Of a stretch of DNA of 25,797 nt, positions 15,799 to 24,403 are shown piece by piece (the stretch's first letter is position 1; each line of letters begins with the position of its first letter). The DNA is from a virus: positions 1 to 25,797 of the IMG/VR virus record IMGVR_UViG_3300028610_000134, one strand, 5' to 3'. Made by a program: the position numbers and the translations under genes. The notes below the pieces were generated by a model. It was not told the DNA's origin, made no database searches, and saw only the letters and a program-made list of their open reading frames with translations.

Positions 15799-16314
15799 TT
15801 AGTCCGAAGACCTCGACGTGAGGTGGGCGACCAGAGAGATCGCCTCACTGTTGAGCTGGACCTCGTCGAGCAGTGCCTGGAGGTGATTCTCCAGCACGCC
15901 CGTCCCCAACGTGGAGAAGAGGGTAGCTGTGTCACCGACTTGCTCGAAGTCGATGTCGGTCTCCGATGACAACAGGTAGATCCCGTTGCCGGCAGTCCCC
16001 GGCACTCTCGCGGAGAGAGTGATCAGAGTCGCAGCGGTCGTGACCACCGCGCTCATGTTCGGGTTCTGCAAGGTTCCCGTGTCGAAGTACGTGGCTGCGA
16101 CACCGGTGCCCGTGGCGTTGATCGCCAGCACGAGGTTCGCAAGCGAACCCGTGTCGTTGGCCGAGGCACCCCCGATGTCCACATCGTACGCCGAAGCCGG
16201 CGTGGCGATATAGGTGTAGAGGATGGCCCCGATCGTGAAGGCATCGGTAGCAACAGGCGAAGCGTCGAACTGAAGCTGCGCCGAAGCACGCACCAAGTCT
16301 GCTGGTGCAAGCAT
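15799..16314 (-). CDS. Beta-domain structural protein next to capsid gene
   Basis: The product has 171 residues and starts at ATG behind AGGAGACAGG. Residues about 20-120 follow a pattern frequent in phage virion and hook-type proteins. It runs FTIGAILYTYIATPASAYDV, then SLANLVLAINATGTG, an NPNMSAVVT strand, and LITLSARVPGTAGNGI. The ending is a helix (ENHLQALLDEVQLNSEAISL). It follows the major capsid gene after a hairpin, so it could be a head decoration, head fibre or neck protein. The role is inferred from place and fold pattern only. Confidence 0.7.
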   Translation of the reverse strand: MLAPADLVRASAQLQFDASPVATDAFTIGAILYTYIATPASAYDVDIGGASANDTGSLANLVLAINATGTGVAATYFDTGTLQNPNMSAVVTTAATLITLSARVPGTAGNGIYLLSSETDIDFEQVGDTATLFSTLGTGVLENHLQALLDEVQLNSEAISLVAHLTSRSSD

Positions 16315-16344
16315 GTTCCTGTCTCCTGAGAAGGTGAAGGGTGC

Positions 16345-16363
16345 GGGGGCCGTGTAGGCCCCC
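16345..16363 (-). terminator. GC-rich hairpin after the capsid gene
   Basis: A perfect seven-base-pair stem, GGGGGCC and GGCCCCC around a five-base loop, lies 28 bases after the capsid stop codon. No T-run follows on the minus strand, so it is not a classical intrinsic terminator. It may act as a partial terminator, processing site or 3' stabiliser that lets capsid mRNA exceed downstream mRNA. Confidence 0.5.
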
Positions 16364-16390
16364 TAACCCGGTTCTAGCCGTCGCCTAGCT

Positions 16391-17359
16391 TCAGCTGGTG
16401 TTCAGGTCCGCCGTGAGACCGAGAGCGGCCTCGTTCTTGACCTCCAGCGTCCACTCCGCGATGAGCATACGCTTCTCAGCGTCACCCGTCTTCGCCAGCT
16501 TGACGGTGCGGAACGAGCGGAGGTACAGGACGTTCAGGAACTCGAAGTCCAGATACCACGCATCACGCTCCCGCTGGAACCTCGAAGGGATCACCTTCAG
16601 GGTGCCGAAGTCGGAGACGTACACGTCGATCGCAGCGATCACGGCCGACGGCGAAGGATCGACGTTGCTCATGTCGAAGTTCCGCGTGACCACGCCCGAG
16701 AAGTTGGACACGGCCTGCTTGTTGAAGGGACCCACGAACAGCGAACGGAGGTTCGCGCCGGTGGTCCACATGAGGGACACGGTGCTCTTGAGCAGAGCCT
16801 CCGTGAAGGCACGCTGGGTTCCGTCGCCACGCGCGTCATTCGGGATGCCGCTCGTCCACGTCGGGCTGGACCCGTCGCCGGCGAAAACGTCATTCGACTT
16901 GACGTGCGAGCCGAGGCCCGCGCTGACACGAGCGGTCGTGCTGTTACCAGCAACGGCGATCGTGTTCAGGAAGCATGCCCGCTCGATGTCGCGCCGCAGC
17001 TCCAGGCCCCGTCTCGGGATCTGGTAAGCCATCTCCGAGCGCCGTCCAGCCTTGTCCACGACCTCTTCGGTATCCGAGATCAGGAAGACCTTCCGACTGA
17101 TCTGCGTGTGGTTCCCCACACGGACCGAGGCGGTGATGGCGGAGAACGACGTGATGTCGTCTCCTTCGAGCTGCGCGTTGTCCGTGGCGCTGGCGAGGAC
17201 ATCCGTCTGCCACTCTTCCAGCGTCTGCTTGGCCGAACCTCTGCCTGCGGCGGAAAGGAACGGGGTCTCCTCCGGCGACACATCGTAGATGATGTCGCTG
17301 AGTGATTCCCGCAGTCCCTTCGCGTCGTAGCGGAGGAAGGTGTTGGCTACTATGGCCAT
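16391..17359 (-). CDS. Major capsid protein (SU10/DUF5309 type)
   Basis: This 322-residue protein has the full pattern of the SU10/DUF5309 capsid family, HK97-fold related. It shows DIIYDVSPEETPFLSAAGRG (22-41), EEWQTDVLASATDNAQLEGD (48-67), VGNHTQISRKVFLISDTEEV (82-101), and EMAYQIPRRGLELRRDIERA (109-128). The end, EWTLEVKNEAALGLTADL, is the usual one. It forms the capsid shell together with the scaffold upstream. The ATG is preceded by GGGAGC. It lies after the scaffold and before a hairpin, as expected for the most highly expressed structural gene. Confidence 0.9.
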   Translation of the reverse strand: MAIVANTFLRYDAKGLRESLSDIIYDVSPEETPFLSAAGRGSAKQTLEEWQTDVLASATDNAQLEGDDITSFSAITASVRVGNHTQISRKVFLISDTEEVVDKAGRRSEMAYQIPRRGLELRRDIERACFLNTIAVAGNSTTARVSAGLGSHVKSNDVFAGDGSSPTWTSGIPNDARGDGTQRAFTEALLKSTVSLMWTTGANLRSLFVGPFNKQAVSNFSGVVTRNFDMSNVDPSPSAVIAAIDVYVSDFGTLKVIPSRFQRERDAWYLDFEFLNVLYLRSFRTVKLAKTGDAEKRMLIAEWTLEVKNEAALGLTADLNTS

Positions 17360-17388
17360 GGTTCTCTAGCTCCCTGCGAAGTTGCACG

Positions 17389-18537
17389 CTAGGCGTCGTC
17401 GCCCAGCATGTCGTACAAGAGTGATTCAGCGTCTTTGACGCTGCCGGTCTGAGACAATCGCTGTCGAGCCGCGACTCTACGCTTCGAGCCAGACTTCACT
17501 CGCCTGCGCCTGGTTCCGGGCTTCAGCACTCCGGTCGGCTGGCCTTTCGGCTTCTTGCCCTTACGGGCGGCCCGACCTCGTGCGAGGAGTTCGTCGTACA
17601 GCATCGCCTTACGCAGCGCCACTACGGCGCGGTGATCAACGATCGTGTTCACTTCAGCTTCGGTGAACCCCATCGAGTTCTGTGCGTAGGCGTGCAGCCT
17701 GGTCAGCTCGGCCTCTTGGACCTCGCTGTCCTTGGCCCACTCCGGGATCGCCACCATCATGCGCTTGCCCTGGTCCACCTTGAAATCTTCGAGCTGCTGA
17801 GTATGGTCAGCGATCGACTCATCGCTGACTCTCTTCTGCTCGGCGGCGAGTGCGTCCAGCTTTCGCTGGTGCCTCGCCCACTTGGCGGACTCGGTAGCGA
17901 AGCGGGTCGGATCCTCAACTTCGAGGGTGTCCCAATCCGGCTCCTGCGGCATGCTCGACGATAGCGCCTGCTCCACTTGCTTGAGGCGCTGCCCGTAAAC
18001 ATCTCGGCTCTCGCGTAACGTCGCAGCCTCTGCGTCCATCTCACTTCGGGACTTGGCGAGTTCTTGCGACTTCTGCGTGTTGTGAGCGCGGAAGGAGTAG
18101 CTTTGGGTCAGGTCTTCGAGGGATACCTCGTGCTCCTTGCCGTCCACCAGAACGGTGTACGTCTCGGCCTCTTCTTCAGAGGCGGGGTCCTCGATTACGT
18201 TCCCATCGGCGTCGACGTATTCGTACTCGTACTCTTCCTCTTCCTCGTCGGCCGCCGGGCCGTCGTCCTTCTCGGGCTCTTCATCTCCGAGCGGGGGGTC
18301 GTCCTCTACTTCGAGGGCTTCCTCTTCCTCCTGCTCGCCTTCGCCTGGACCTGGAGCGTCGTCCTTGGCGGGCGGGTCGCCTTTCTCGGGACCAGCGGCG
18401 ATCATTGTCTCGCCTGCTACGTCTTCATCCGAGAGCAACCCTAACAGCTTGGCCTCTGCGTCGTTCACATCACCGCCGGCAGCAAAGAGGTGCCGTTCGA
18501 GCGGTGCGTCGTCTGTTCCTGGTTCGTTGTCAGCCAC
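17389..18537 (-). CDS. Capsid scaffolding protein
   Basis: This 382-residue protein lies between portal and capsid genes, the standard scaffold position. Residues about 50-125 are extremely acidic (for example EEEEEYEYEYVDADGNVIED). Residues about 130-300 are charged and mainly helical (ELAKSRSEMDAEAATLRESR). The C-terminus is strongly basic (RKGKKPKGQ, GTRRRRVKSGSKRRVAARQR), suited to binding the capsid subunits during assembly. It starts at GTG with GGAGG nine bases upstream. There is no sign of a fused protease domain. Confidence 0.83.
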   Translation of the reverse strand: MADNEPGTDDAPLERHLFAAGGDVNDAEAKLLGLLSDEDVAGETMIAAGPEKGDPPAKDDAPGPGEGEQEEEEALEVEDDPPLGDEEPEKDDGPAADEEEEEYEYEYVDADGNVIEDPASEEEAETYTVLVDGKEHEVSLEDLTQSYSFRAHNTQKSQELAKSRSEMDAEAATLRESRDVYGQRLKQVEQALSSSMPQEPDWDTLEVEDPTRFATESAKWARHQRKLDALAAEQKRVSDESIADHTQQLEDFKVDQGKRMMVAIPEWAKDSEVQEAELTRLHAYAQNSMGFTEAEVNTIVDHRAVVALRKAMLYDELLARGRAARKGKKPKGQPTGVLKPGTRRRRVKSGSKRRVAARQRLSQTGSVKDAESLLYDMLGDDA

Positions 18538-18574
18538 GTTCTAGCCTCCGTGTGGGAGTCGGCCGGGCCAGCGT

Positions 18575-18826
18575 TCACTGGAGATCGGGTATCGACTCTT
18601 CCTCATCGTCCTCGTTGCTCTCTTCCTCCTGCGAGGCGAGGAACACGAGGTGCCGTAGAATGTCCGCGAGTGCGTGGCGTTTGTGCCATGCCGCCTCACG
18701 CTCATCCACGGTTGAAGCTGCCATCCACTCGTCGACGTATTCGTCCGCCGAGACCTCTAGGGCCTCGTTCAGAATCGGGTCTTCGAGCAGTTGACGTGCG
18801 TGTCTAGCTCTCTGTTGCTGGTCCAC
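18575..18826 (-). CDS. Small acidic protein between portal and scaffold
   Basis: This 83-residue, mostly helical protein has RARHARQLLEDPILNEALEV near the start and a very acidic end (EEESNEDDEEESIPDL). Short proteins with a QLLEDPxLxEAL segment are often found immediately after the portal in podovirus-like genomes, perhaps as assembly partners. It starts at GTG with AGAGAGG upstream and follows the portal stop by about a dozen bases. The function is unknown. Confidence 0.75.
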   Translation of the reverse strand: MDQQQRARHARQLLEDPILNEALEVSADEYVDEWMAASTVDEREAAWHKRHALADILRHLVFLASQEEESNEDDEEESIPDLQ

Positions 18827-18838
18827 AGGCAGACCTCT

Positions 18839-21049
18839 CTATTGCTGGGGCTGGTTGGCTGCCGCCGCAGCGGCTTCCTCGCGTGCCCGTTCTTCTTGAA
18901 TCAGCTTCACGGCGCTGACGCCGGCGTCCTGCTGGAGCCGATCGGCCTCCGCCGCTGCCTTGAGCACCGCCTCGTTCGTCTTCACGGCGGCCTCGTTCCT
19001 GACGCGCTCTGAATCGACCGCGAAGGTGCGGGCGGTCTTGTCACGCTCTCGGTCGTCCTTGAGGAGCATTTCCTGCTCTTTCAGCGTCAGCTCCTTGGCC
19101 TTGGCCGCCTGGTCCCCCTGGACCCGCAGCATCTCGATCTGAACCAGCTGCTCTTCCGGCGAGGGCTGCTCGCCCTTCTGCGCCTGTTGCTCGTCGAATT
19201 CCTGCTGCTGTTGCGGTCCCCACATCTCGAAGAATTCGTCGGCCGTCGGGAATCCCGCCAGCTGCGTGATCTTCGCAAGGGTGGTGCGGATGCCCCGCCA
19301 GGTCACGATCGGAGCGCCGGCGCCCATCAGGGACTCCTGCTTCTCCAAGATCAGCCCGAGGATCTGTAGCTTGTCCTCGACCAGGCCGGTCCCGAGCGCC
19401 ACGTTGACGCGCACGTCCATCGTCGCGTCCCACTTGTCCGGGTCGACGGCGATGTACTCGCCCCGTAGCCGGACGATCCTGCGCCGGGTCTCGTCCTTGT
19501 GCTGGACAAGCAAGCGGAGGATTCCCTTGTACAGATCAGCCACGCCAGTCTCAGCGAAGATGCGGGCGATCAGCTCCAACTGCTGCTGAGAGCCCGTCAC
19601 GCTGGCCTGAACGGCCGCCTTCGTCGTGGACTGGAGGACGGAGGGGTCTAGCCCCTGAGACGCCTTAGAGCGCCCTGTGCGGTCTTCCTTGACCGAGTTG
19701 AGGTAGTTCAGCATCTCCAGGGCTTCCGAACCGACCCAACGGTGCGGAATCTCCCGGATCATCTGCGGGCGCTTCACCCGGATGATGCGGGACAGCTTCC
19801 GGGACAGAACGTCCTTCATGTTCACTTCTGAGGCCACCACCTCCTGGACGGGGTCGATCGCGTTGGCGAGCGAGTCCAGCGAGGCGCGGGTCACGTAGGA
19901 CATGATCCGCTGGAGATCCATGGTCAGGTCGGACATGGAGAGCCCGACGAGCGTGTGAGGCTCCGGCTCCGGGGTCAGGAAGGCGAACGGGATCTCGTCG
20001 ACCAGCTCGCCCTTGCCCTCGCCGTTGGCGATGACCCAATCGGCGCCGATGCAGTCGTACCGTCGCAGTTCCGCGATGCCGTCGCCGTCCACGTCGATCC
20101 GGGCGTACAGCTCCGCAAACTGCGTCAGCTCCGCCGCGTCGTCCACCACGGGGTCCGGTCGGCCCCCGCTGTCGAGTCGTCGAGCGGATGCCGCGTCACT
20201 CTGAGCGGCCTTCTGGCGAGTGCTGCCGGCGTGCTCGTTGACCAGGTCTTCGTCGAAGCCCCGGGCGATCAGCTCGTCAGCGGGCACATCCCGGACGTGG
20301 CCGACCAGCATCGCGTCGTGCTTGGTCTTGGCCTCCGGGTCCCATATCATCTCCTCGACCGGCGTGGCTGCGAACCTAACGCGCCCTTCGGCGCTGATAA
20401 AGCGAGCCTCCAGGTCGAAGATTTCCTCGCGCTGCTCGTTGAGCCCGGCCGGCGTGTCGGTCATCTCCACCTCGAACACGCCCTGCTCGTTCTGGAGCAC
20501 GCGGGAGATGGCGCCGATCTCGGCCAGGGTCACGCCCTCGAACCGCTCGATCTGCGGCTTGCGGTTCTTCTCGAACCACCACTTGATTACGCCGAGCCGG
20601 CGGGTCAGAGCGTCCTTGAACCAGCTGTGAAACTCCAGGAAGCCGTCGTTGTCCTCGCGGACGACGAGATTCACGAAGTCGGTCTGCTGCTTCGCCAGCT
20701 CGATGTCCTCGCGGCCCCGACCGATGAATTCGACGACCCTCTCGGGGCCGAAGAACACACGGAGCAGGGAGGGCATGGTGGCGCGGATCGCGTCACGGAC
20801 GACGGTCAGAACGATCTCTGAGCGGCCCTTGACCTCGTTTCCGAACGGTTCGCCCCGGTAGAAGGCTGTGGCCTTCGCCAGGAAGGGATCCAGGTGCTCT
20901 TCGCGCCAGCTCTCCGCCTCTTCGGCCATCTCCTGGAGCAAGCCGTTCAGGTCTGCCAGCTCCGCTGCTTCGGCCTCTTCGAGGGTCGTGGGCTCCGCGT
21001 CCTGGTCCTCGATCTGCGTCTCGTCCGCGACGTAGTATTCGCTTTGCAC
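18839..21049 (-). CDS. Portal protein
   Basis: This 736-residue protein fits the large podovirus portal class, whose P22 member has 725 residues. Residues about 50-110 show the typical opening, LAKATAFYRGEPFG then GRSEIVLTVVRDAIRATMPS and FFGPERVVEF. The middle (about 300-460) has IPFAFLTPEPEPHTLVGLS and a long portal-helix region. The last hundred residues form a Gln/Glu/Ala-rich helix, like a P22-type barrel or its tail. A dodecamer at one vertex would bind the terminase and later the adaptor. It starts at GTG sharing a G with the terminase stop (TAGTG), so the two may be translationally coupled. Confidence 0.9.
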   Translation of the reverse strand: MQSEYYVADETQIEDQDAEPTTLEEAEAAELADLNGLLQEMAEEAESWREEHLDPFLAKATAFYRGEPFGNEVKGRSEIVLTVVRDAIRATMPSLLRVFFGPERVVEFIGRGREDIELAKQQTDFVNLVVREDNDGFLEFHSWFKDALTRRLGVIKWWFEKNRKPQIERFEGVTLAEIGAISRVLQNEQGVFEVEMTDTPAGLNEQREEIFDLEARFISAEGRVRFAATPVEEMIWDPEAKTKHDAMLVGHVRDVPADELIARGFDEDLVNEHAGSTRQKAAQSDAASARRLDSGGRPDPVVDDAAELTQFAELYARIDVDGDGIAELRRYDCIGADWVIANGEGKGELVDEIPFAFLTPEPEPHTLVGLSMSDLTMDLQRIMSYVTRASLDSLANAIDPVQEVVASEVNMKDVLSRKLSRIIRVKRPQMIREIPHRWVGSEALEMLNYLNSVKEDRTGRSKASQGLDPSVLQSTTKAAVQASVTGSQQQLELIARIFAETGVADLYKGILRLLVQHKDETRRRIVRLRGEYIAVDPDKWDATMDVRVNVALGTGLVEDKLQILGLILEKQESLMGAGAPIVTWRGIRTTLAKITQLAGFPTADEFFEMWGPQQQQEFDEQQAQKGEQPSPEEQLVQIEMLRVQGDQAAKAKELTLKEQEMLLKDDRERDKTARTFAVDSERVRNEAAVKTNEAVLKAAAEADRLQQDAGVSAVKLIQEERAREEAAAAAANQPQQ

Positions 21050-22536
21050 TAGGGCACTCCTACTGATCGGTCGGGTAGCTCGTCATTCCAGGCACTACCG
21101 GCCCAGCCGCTGCCGCTGCTGCCCATGAGCACGCTCACGTCCTCTGCGAAGGTGAGCATGAAGGCGTCCGCGAGGTCAGGTGACGGCACGCCGCGCTTCC
21201 GCATCTCGTCCTTGGTCTCGACCTGGATCTTGCCGCTCGACAGATACTTGTACGTCGGCTTCACCAGCTCTGAGATGGTCGTTTCGACCGGATCGTGGTC
21301 CTTCCGGGTCATGGGCGGCACTTTCACGTCCTTGCCCTCGAACCACTCCCGTACGCGCCACCACAGCTCGTCACGGAGCCGGTGGTAGCGATCGTCGATG
21401 TTGGCGGTCTCCGCCACGTTGATCCCGCGCACGGGGAGTCCCAGCTCGCAGAGCCGGTCGACGACACCGCCGCCGAGCCCGTTCACGTCGATCAGGATGG
21501 TCTCCGGCCGGTCGGACGGCATGGTGGCGTCCCACTTGGCCTTGATCCGCCCAGCGGTCTGCATCAGGTCGACGCCTTCCCAGGTCTCGACGCTGATCAG
21601 CTCGCGTTTCGTGCGGACGGCCAGGGCGTTCCGGGCCGACCCGAATCGAGCTACGTCAACCCCCCATACGCTGGGAGCGCCGGGCACAGTCACGATGTCT
21701 CGTGATCTGGATGCCTCGACTAGCTCGAACGGGACGACTTGGTTCTCGTCGCCCTTCGGAAACTCCCCCAGGACCCGGATCCGGTAGGCGTTCGACTCCT
21801 CGCCGTACCTGGAGGCGATGTCCTGCACGAAGTCAGGGATCGCTCTCTCACTCGGGATTCCCGTGGGCCAGTCGACTCCGGCGGCGCGGATGTGGTATGT
21901 CCGCCAGTTGTCGGCCATCTTGTTGAACACGTCGAAGAACAGCCCCGAAGTCCGCACCGGGTTGCCGGCGAGGACCGTTGTGGCGTTATCACCCGACATC
22001 GAGCCCGAGCCGGCCTCGAAGATGGGTTCGGGGATCCCCGACGCCTCGTCACCGATGATCAGGACGTGGTCGGAGTGGATTCCCTGTAGCGCCTCCGGCA
22101 TTTCAGGGCGAGCGGACCGTGCGGTGAAAAATGACTCCGACGGGCTCGCCAGCAGCTCGATCCGGTCGCTCTTAAAGTTGTAGAGCCCGTGGAGCGCCGG
22201 CGGAAGCCGTTTGCCCCAGGACAGGATCTCTGTAAACAGCGAATCGAACAGCTGGCCCTTCGTGGGCGCCGTGGCGACCGTTTTCTGCGGGAACCTCGTT
22301 AGCAACATGGCCCAAACCATCCATGCCAGCACACAAGTCTTCCCGACGCCGTGAGCGGACCGTACGCCGATCCGGCGCTCCCCAGCGCCGAAGTCCCGGA
22401 GCAGATCGCTCTGCCACTCGTCCGGCTCGACCCTGAAGACCTCTTTGACCAGATTCACCGGCCCCATGGCCCCCATCGGCGGCCCGTACCGGCTGATGAA
22501 GTCCTTCAGGATCGCGTGAGGCTCGTAATTCGGCAT
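21049..22536 (-). CDS. terL: Terminase large subunit
   Basis: This 495-residue motor protein has a complete ATPase and nuclease. The ATPase part contains SAHGVGKT (60-67, Walker A), VLIIGDEA (158-165, Walker B with catalytic Glu) and LAGNP (189-193, coupling motif). The nuclease domain has WGVDVARFG (291-299, Asp294), ILIDVNGLGGGVVDRL (347-362, Asp350) and SPDLADAF (452-459) as the metal-binding acidic residues. It packages DNA through the portal encoded immediately downstream. It starts at ATG one base after the stop of the preceding gene. No recognisable small subunit lies upstream in this window. Confidence 0.95.
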   Translation of the reverse strand: MPNYEPHAILKDFISRYGPPMGAMGPVNLVKEVFRVEPDEWQSDLLRDFGAGERRIGVRSAHGVGKTCVLAWMVWAMLLTRFPQKTVATAPTKGQLFDSLFTEILSWGKRLPPALHGLYNFKSDRIELLASPSESFFTARSARPEMPEALQGIHSDHVLIIGDEASGIPEPIFEAGSGSMSGDNATTVLAGNPVRTSGLFFDVFNKMADNWRTYHIRAAGVDWPTGIPSERAIPDFVQDIASRYGEESNAYRIRVLGEFPKGDENQVVPFELVEASRSRDIVTVPGAPSVWGVDVARFGSARNALAVRTKRELISVETWEGVDLMQTAGRIKAKWDATMPSDRPETILIDVNGLGGGVVDRLCELGLPVRGINVAETANIDDRYHRLRDELWWRVREWFEGKDVKVPPMTRKDHDPVETTISELVKPTYKYLSSGKIQVETKDEMRKRGVPSPDLADAFMLTFAEDVSVLMGSSGSGWAGSAWNDELPDRSVGVP

Positions 22537-22537
22537 G

Positions 22538-23239
22538 CTACTGCTGGTTGACCGATCGAGCCACTGCCGACGTAACCGCCTGGCTCACTGTGCGGACCAA
22601 ACCGCCACCACCGCCGGCAGCCGCAGCCGCTGGCCGGATACCGACCGTTTGTGTGACCCACTGGTCCGAGCCCGACGCCGTGAAGGCGCCCGGATCCATC
22701 GAAGCCGCTGCGAGCGACCGTGAACACACCCCGAGCCCCGGCTCAACTGCCGGAGCATCCGTGAACTGGTTGTCAGCGAAGTCGGTCGGATACCCCACTG
22801 CCGTTACGTTCCCATCCCACGCAGCCATCGCCAGCCACAGTGTCTCTTCAGCGTCCGTCCACCCCGAGAGGGTCAGGAGCGGAGGATTCACCGAGCCGCC
22901 GTTCCCGTTGGCATCCGAGCCCTCCGGCGCCGTCGAGGCGTGGGCGCCCGTGATGTGAAACAGCCGGTGCGACGAAAGCCGGGAAAACTGGTTCGTCCAA
23001 GCGAAGTTCGCCTGCTCGCCGGTCAGGATCTTGAACCACACATCCGACACAAGGACGGAAGACATCGCCTCCGTCATGATCCGCGTCCACCCCGCCAGCG
23101 TAATCGTGCCCGAGCCGTTTCGGTTTGCCTGGAGGACCAGAAGATCCCCCTCAACCGTCCCGGCCGGAACGACCACATCGTGGTTCGTGGTGGAGCCGAC
23201 CTCCTCTCCGTATGTGGCGGCTGCTACGATCGCGGCCAT
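22538..23239 (-). CDS. Fibre-type beta-sandwich protein
   Basis: This 233-residue beta-rich protein has GDLLVLQANRNGSG (31-44), AGWTRIM (49-55), TLWLAMAAWDGNVTAVGYP (about 130-150) and a Ser/Ala segment ending DPGAF. The same elements with the same spacing form the C-terminal domain of the fibre gene at 11337-12701, so the two share a module. Residues about 200-215 are an Ala-run/Gly-run linker. The last 20 residues (VRTVSQAVTSAVARSVNQ) form an amphipathic helix. It is likely a virion surface or adhesion protein. It is unusual immediately upstream of the terminase gene. Confidence 0.72.
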   Translation of the reverse strand: MAAIVAAATYGEEVGSTTNHDVVVPAGTVEGDLLVLQANRNGSGTITLAGWTRIMTEAMSSVLVSDVWFKILTGEQANFAWTNQFSRLSSHRLFHITGAHASTAPEGSDANGNGGSVNPPLLTLSGWTDAEETLWLAMAAWDGNVTAVGYPTDFADNQFTDAPAVEPGLGVCSRSLAAASMDPGAFTASGSDQWVTQTVGIRPAAAAAGGGGGLVRTVSQAVTSAVARSVNQQ

Positions 23240-23242
23240 GGG

Positions 23243-23551
23243 TTACGCCTGCTCATGAGGCAGGATCGAGACCGAGATGTCGATGGCGCCGTTGCCGTCC
23301 GCGTCCACGCGGAGCAGAACGCCCTCCGGCAGCACGAAGTTGCCGTTCCCGGCAGCGGTCAGGGTCGTGTCCGAGCCTACCGCGATCCAGGTGGTCCCGT
23401 TGTCGTACGACGCCTGGAGAGTGTACGTCCCGGTGTCGAAGTCTGCGCCCCAAGCCGCGAAGGTGCCAAGGCCGCCGCCCCATGCGATCACGGAACTTTG
23501 TGCGTCGGCGCCGGCGATGGCTTCGGCGTCTAGTCTGAAGAGTGCGGGCAT
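23243..23551 (-). CDS. Small beta-rich structural-type protein
   Basis: The product has 102 residues and starts at ATG behind GGGAGAAA. It is built of beta strands: TYTLQASYDNGTTWIAVGSD (about 43-62), TLTAAGNGNFVLPEG, and LLRVDADGNGAIDISVSILP at the end. The pattern of a strand with YDNGTTW followed by a FVLPEG turn and a final strand is familiar from small phage virion proteins of unknown role. It lacks signal or TM segments. It could be a decoration or fibre component. Confidence 0.68.
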   Translation of the reverse strand: MPALFRLDAEAIAGADAQSSVIAWGGGLGTFAAWGADFDTGTYTLQASYDNGTTWIAVGSDTTLTAAGNGNFVLPEGVLLRVDADGNGAIDISVSILPHEQA

Positions 23552-23564
23552 TTCGTGTTTCTCC

Positions 23565-23912
23565 CTACGTTGGTAGCAAGTGAGCTGTCATGAGCCCCAT
23601 GATTAGCGGTACGGTCCAGTCAAGCCAGCTGTCCGCCGCCTTGAGCTGCACCCCGGCCTCCGCCCACTGCCGGCCGAACACGAACCGCCCCAGGTCACCC
23701 CATTCGCGGACCGTGTAGAAGAACATCGCCGCCCCGTACCCCACGCCCGCTCCGAAGGCGGGTCCGGGGTCGAGGAACAGCAGAAAGAGTCCCCACCCGG
23801 CGCAGACAGCCGCCGAGCAGATGAGCCCGTGATTGATCGGGCTGACGAGCGGGTGAAAGACGATTCTGGCGAGCCACGGATGCTGGCTGATCCAGTCGTC
23901 GATCCTACTCAG
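23565..23912 (-). CDS. Hidden small membrane protein with apparent CTG start
   Basis: The frame from CTG at 23912 to TAG at 23565 encodes 115 residues with protein-like composition. It has IDDWISQHPWLARIVFHPLV, a hydrophobic stretch at about 29-67 (LICSAAVCAGWGLFLLFLDP then GVGYGAAMFFYTV), WGDLGRFVFGRQWAEAG, and a closing hydrophobic helix DWTVPLIMGLMTAHLLP. The first ATG is codon 63 and no GTG or TTG is placed better. The CTG overlaps the lipoprotein TGA as CTGA, mirroring ATGA and GTGA overlaps elsewhere here. Without it there would be a gap of about 340 bases in an otherwise gapless operon. A sequencing error hiding an ATG or GTG is the alternative. Confidence 0.7.
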   Translation of the reverse strand: MSRIDDWISQHPWLARIVFHPLVSPINHGLICSAAVCAGWGLFLLFLDPGPAFGAGVGYGAAMFFYTVREWGDLGRFVFGRQWAEAGVQLKAADSWLDWTVPLIMGLMTAHLLPT

Positions 23913-24403
23913 AAGTCAGCGCCGACGTACGAACTCATCGACGGGCTAGGCGTGATAAACAGCGTTCCGGTGTCGCAGCGGAGTGAGGTCATAGGGATGG
24001 GTCGCGGGGGCATGGTGACGAGCCCTCCGCCGGTGATGTCGAGCAGAATGTACCCGCCGCTGTCCAGGAAATGCCGGCTGACCTCGTACGTGTGGTCTCC
24101 GAAGCCTTGGATCTGTGGCTGGAGGGTCCAGCGGGATCCGCCCCTCGACATGATGATTATTCTCATCGAGAAGGACGACTGATTCTCCACGTTGAGGTAG
24201 GCCGAGGCGCCTTGGCAGTCCTGCTCCTCCAGAGTCGCCTCGTCACGCGGATCTAGCTCCGCGCGGCCCATCGAGCACCCCGTGAGGAGTGCGAGGGCCA
24301 GGATTATGGCCATGACGATGAAGAAGGAGCCCACCACGCCTTGATTCCGGCGCTGGGAATTCCTCTTCACGTCGCGGTATCTCAACCCGGTCAGGGCCTT
24401 CAT
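23909..24403 (-). CDS. Phage-encoded lipoprotein
   Basis: This 164-residue protein has a basic N-terminus (KRNSQRRNQG) and a hydrophobic core (SFFIVMAIILALALLTG). A lipobox LLTGC follows, with the modified Cys at residue 43 and Ser-Met after it. The mature part is about 120 residues and beta-rich (SAYLNVENQSSFSMRIIIMS and GGYILLDITGGG), with two further Cys. Ser at +2 favours sorting to the outer membrane in Gram-negative hosts. Possible roles are superinfection exclusion, outer spanin or virion-associated envelope protein. The ATG overlaps the previous stop as ATGA. Confidence 0.8.
   Translation of the reverse strand: MKALTGLRYRDVKRNSQRRNQGVVGSFFIVMAIILALALLTGCSMGRAELDPRDEATLEEQDCQGASAYLNVENQSSFSMRIIIMSRGGSRWTLQPQIQGFGDHTYEVSRHFLDSGGYILLDITGGGLVTMPPRPIPMTSLRCDTGTLFITPSPSMSSYVGADF

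Noticed and set aside
18137-18544. Ser-rich plus-strand frame resembling a mucin-like protein
   Set aside because: It is the complement of the acidic Asp/Glu tract of the scaffold.
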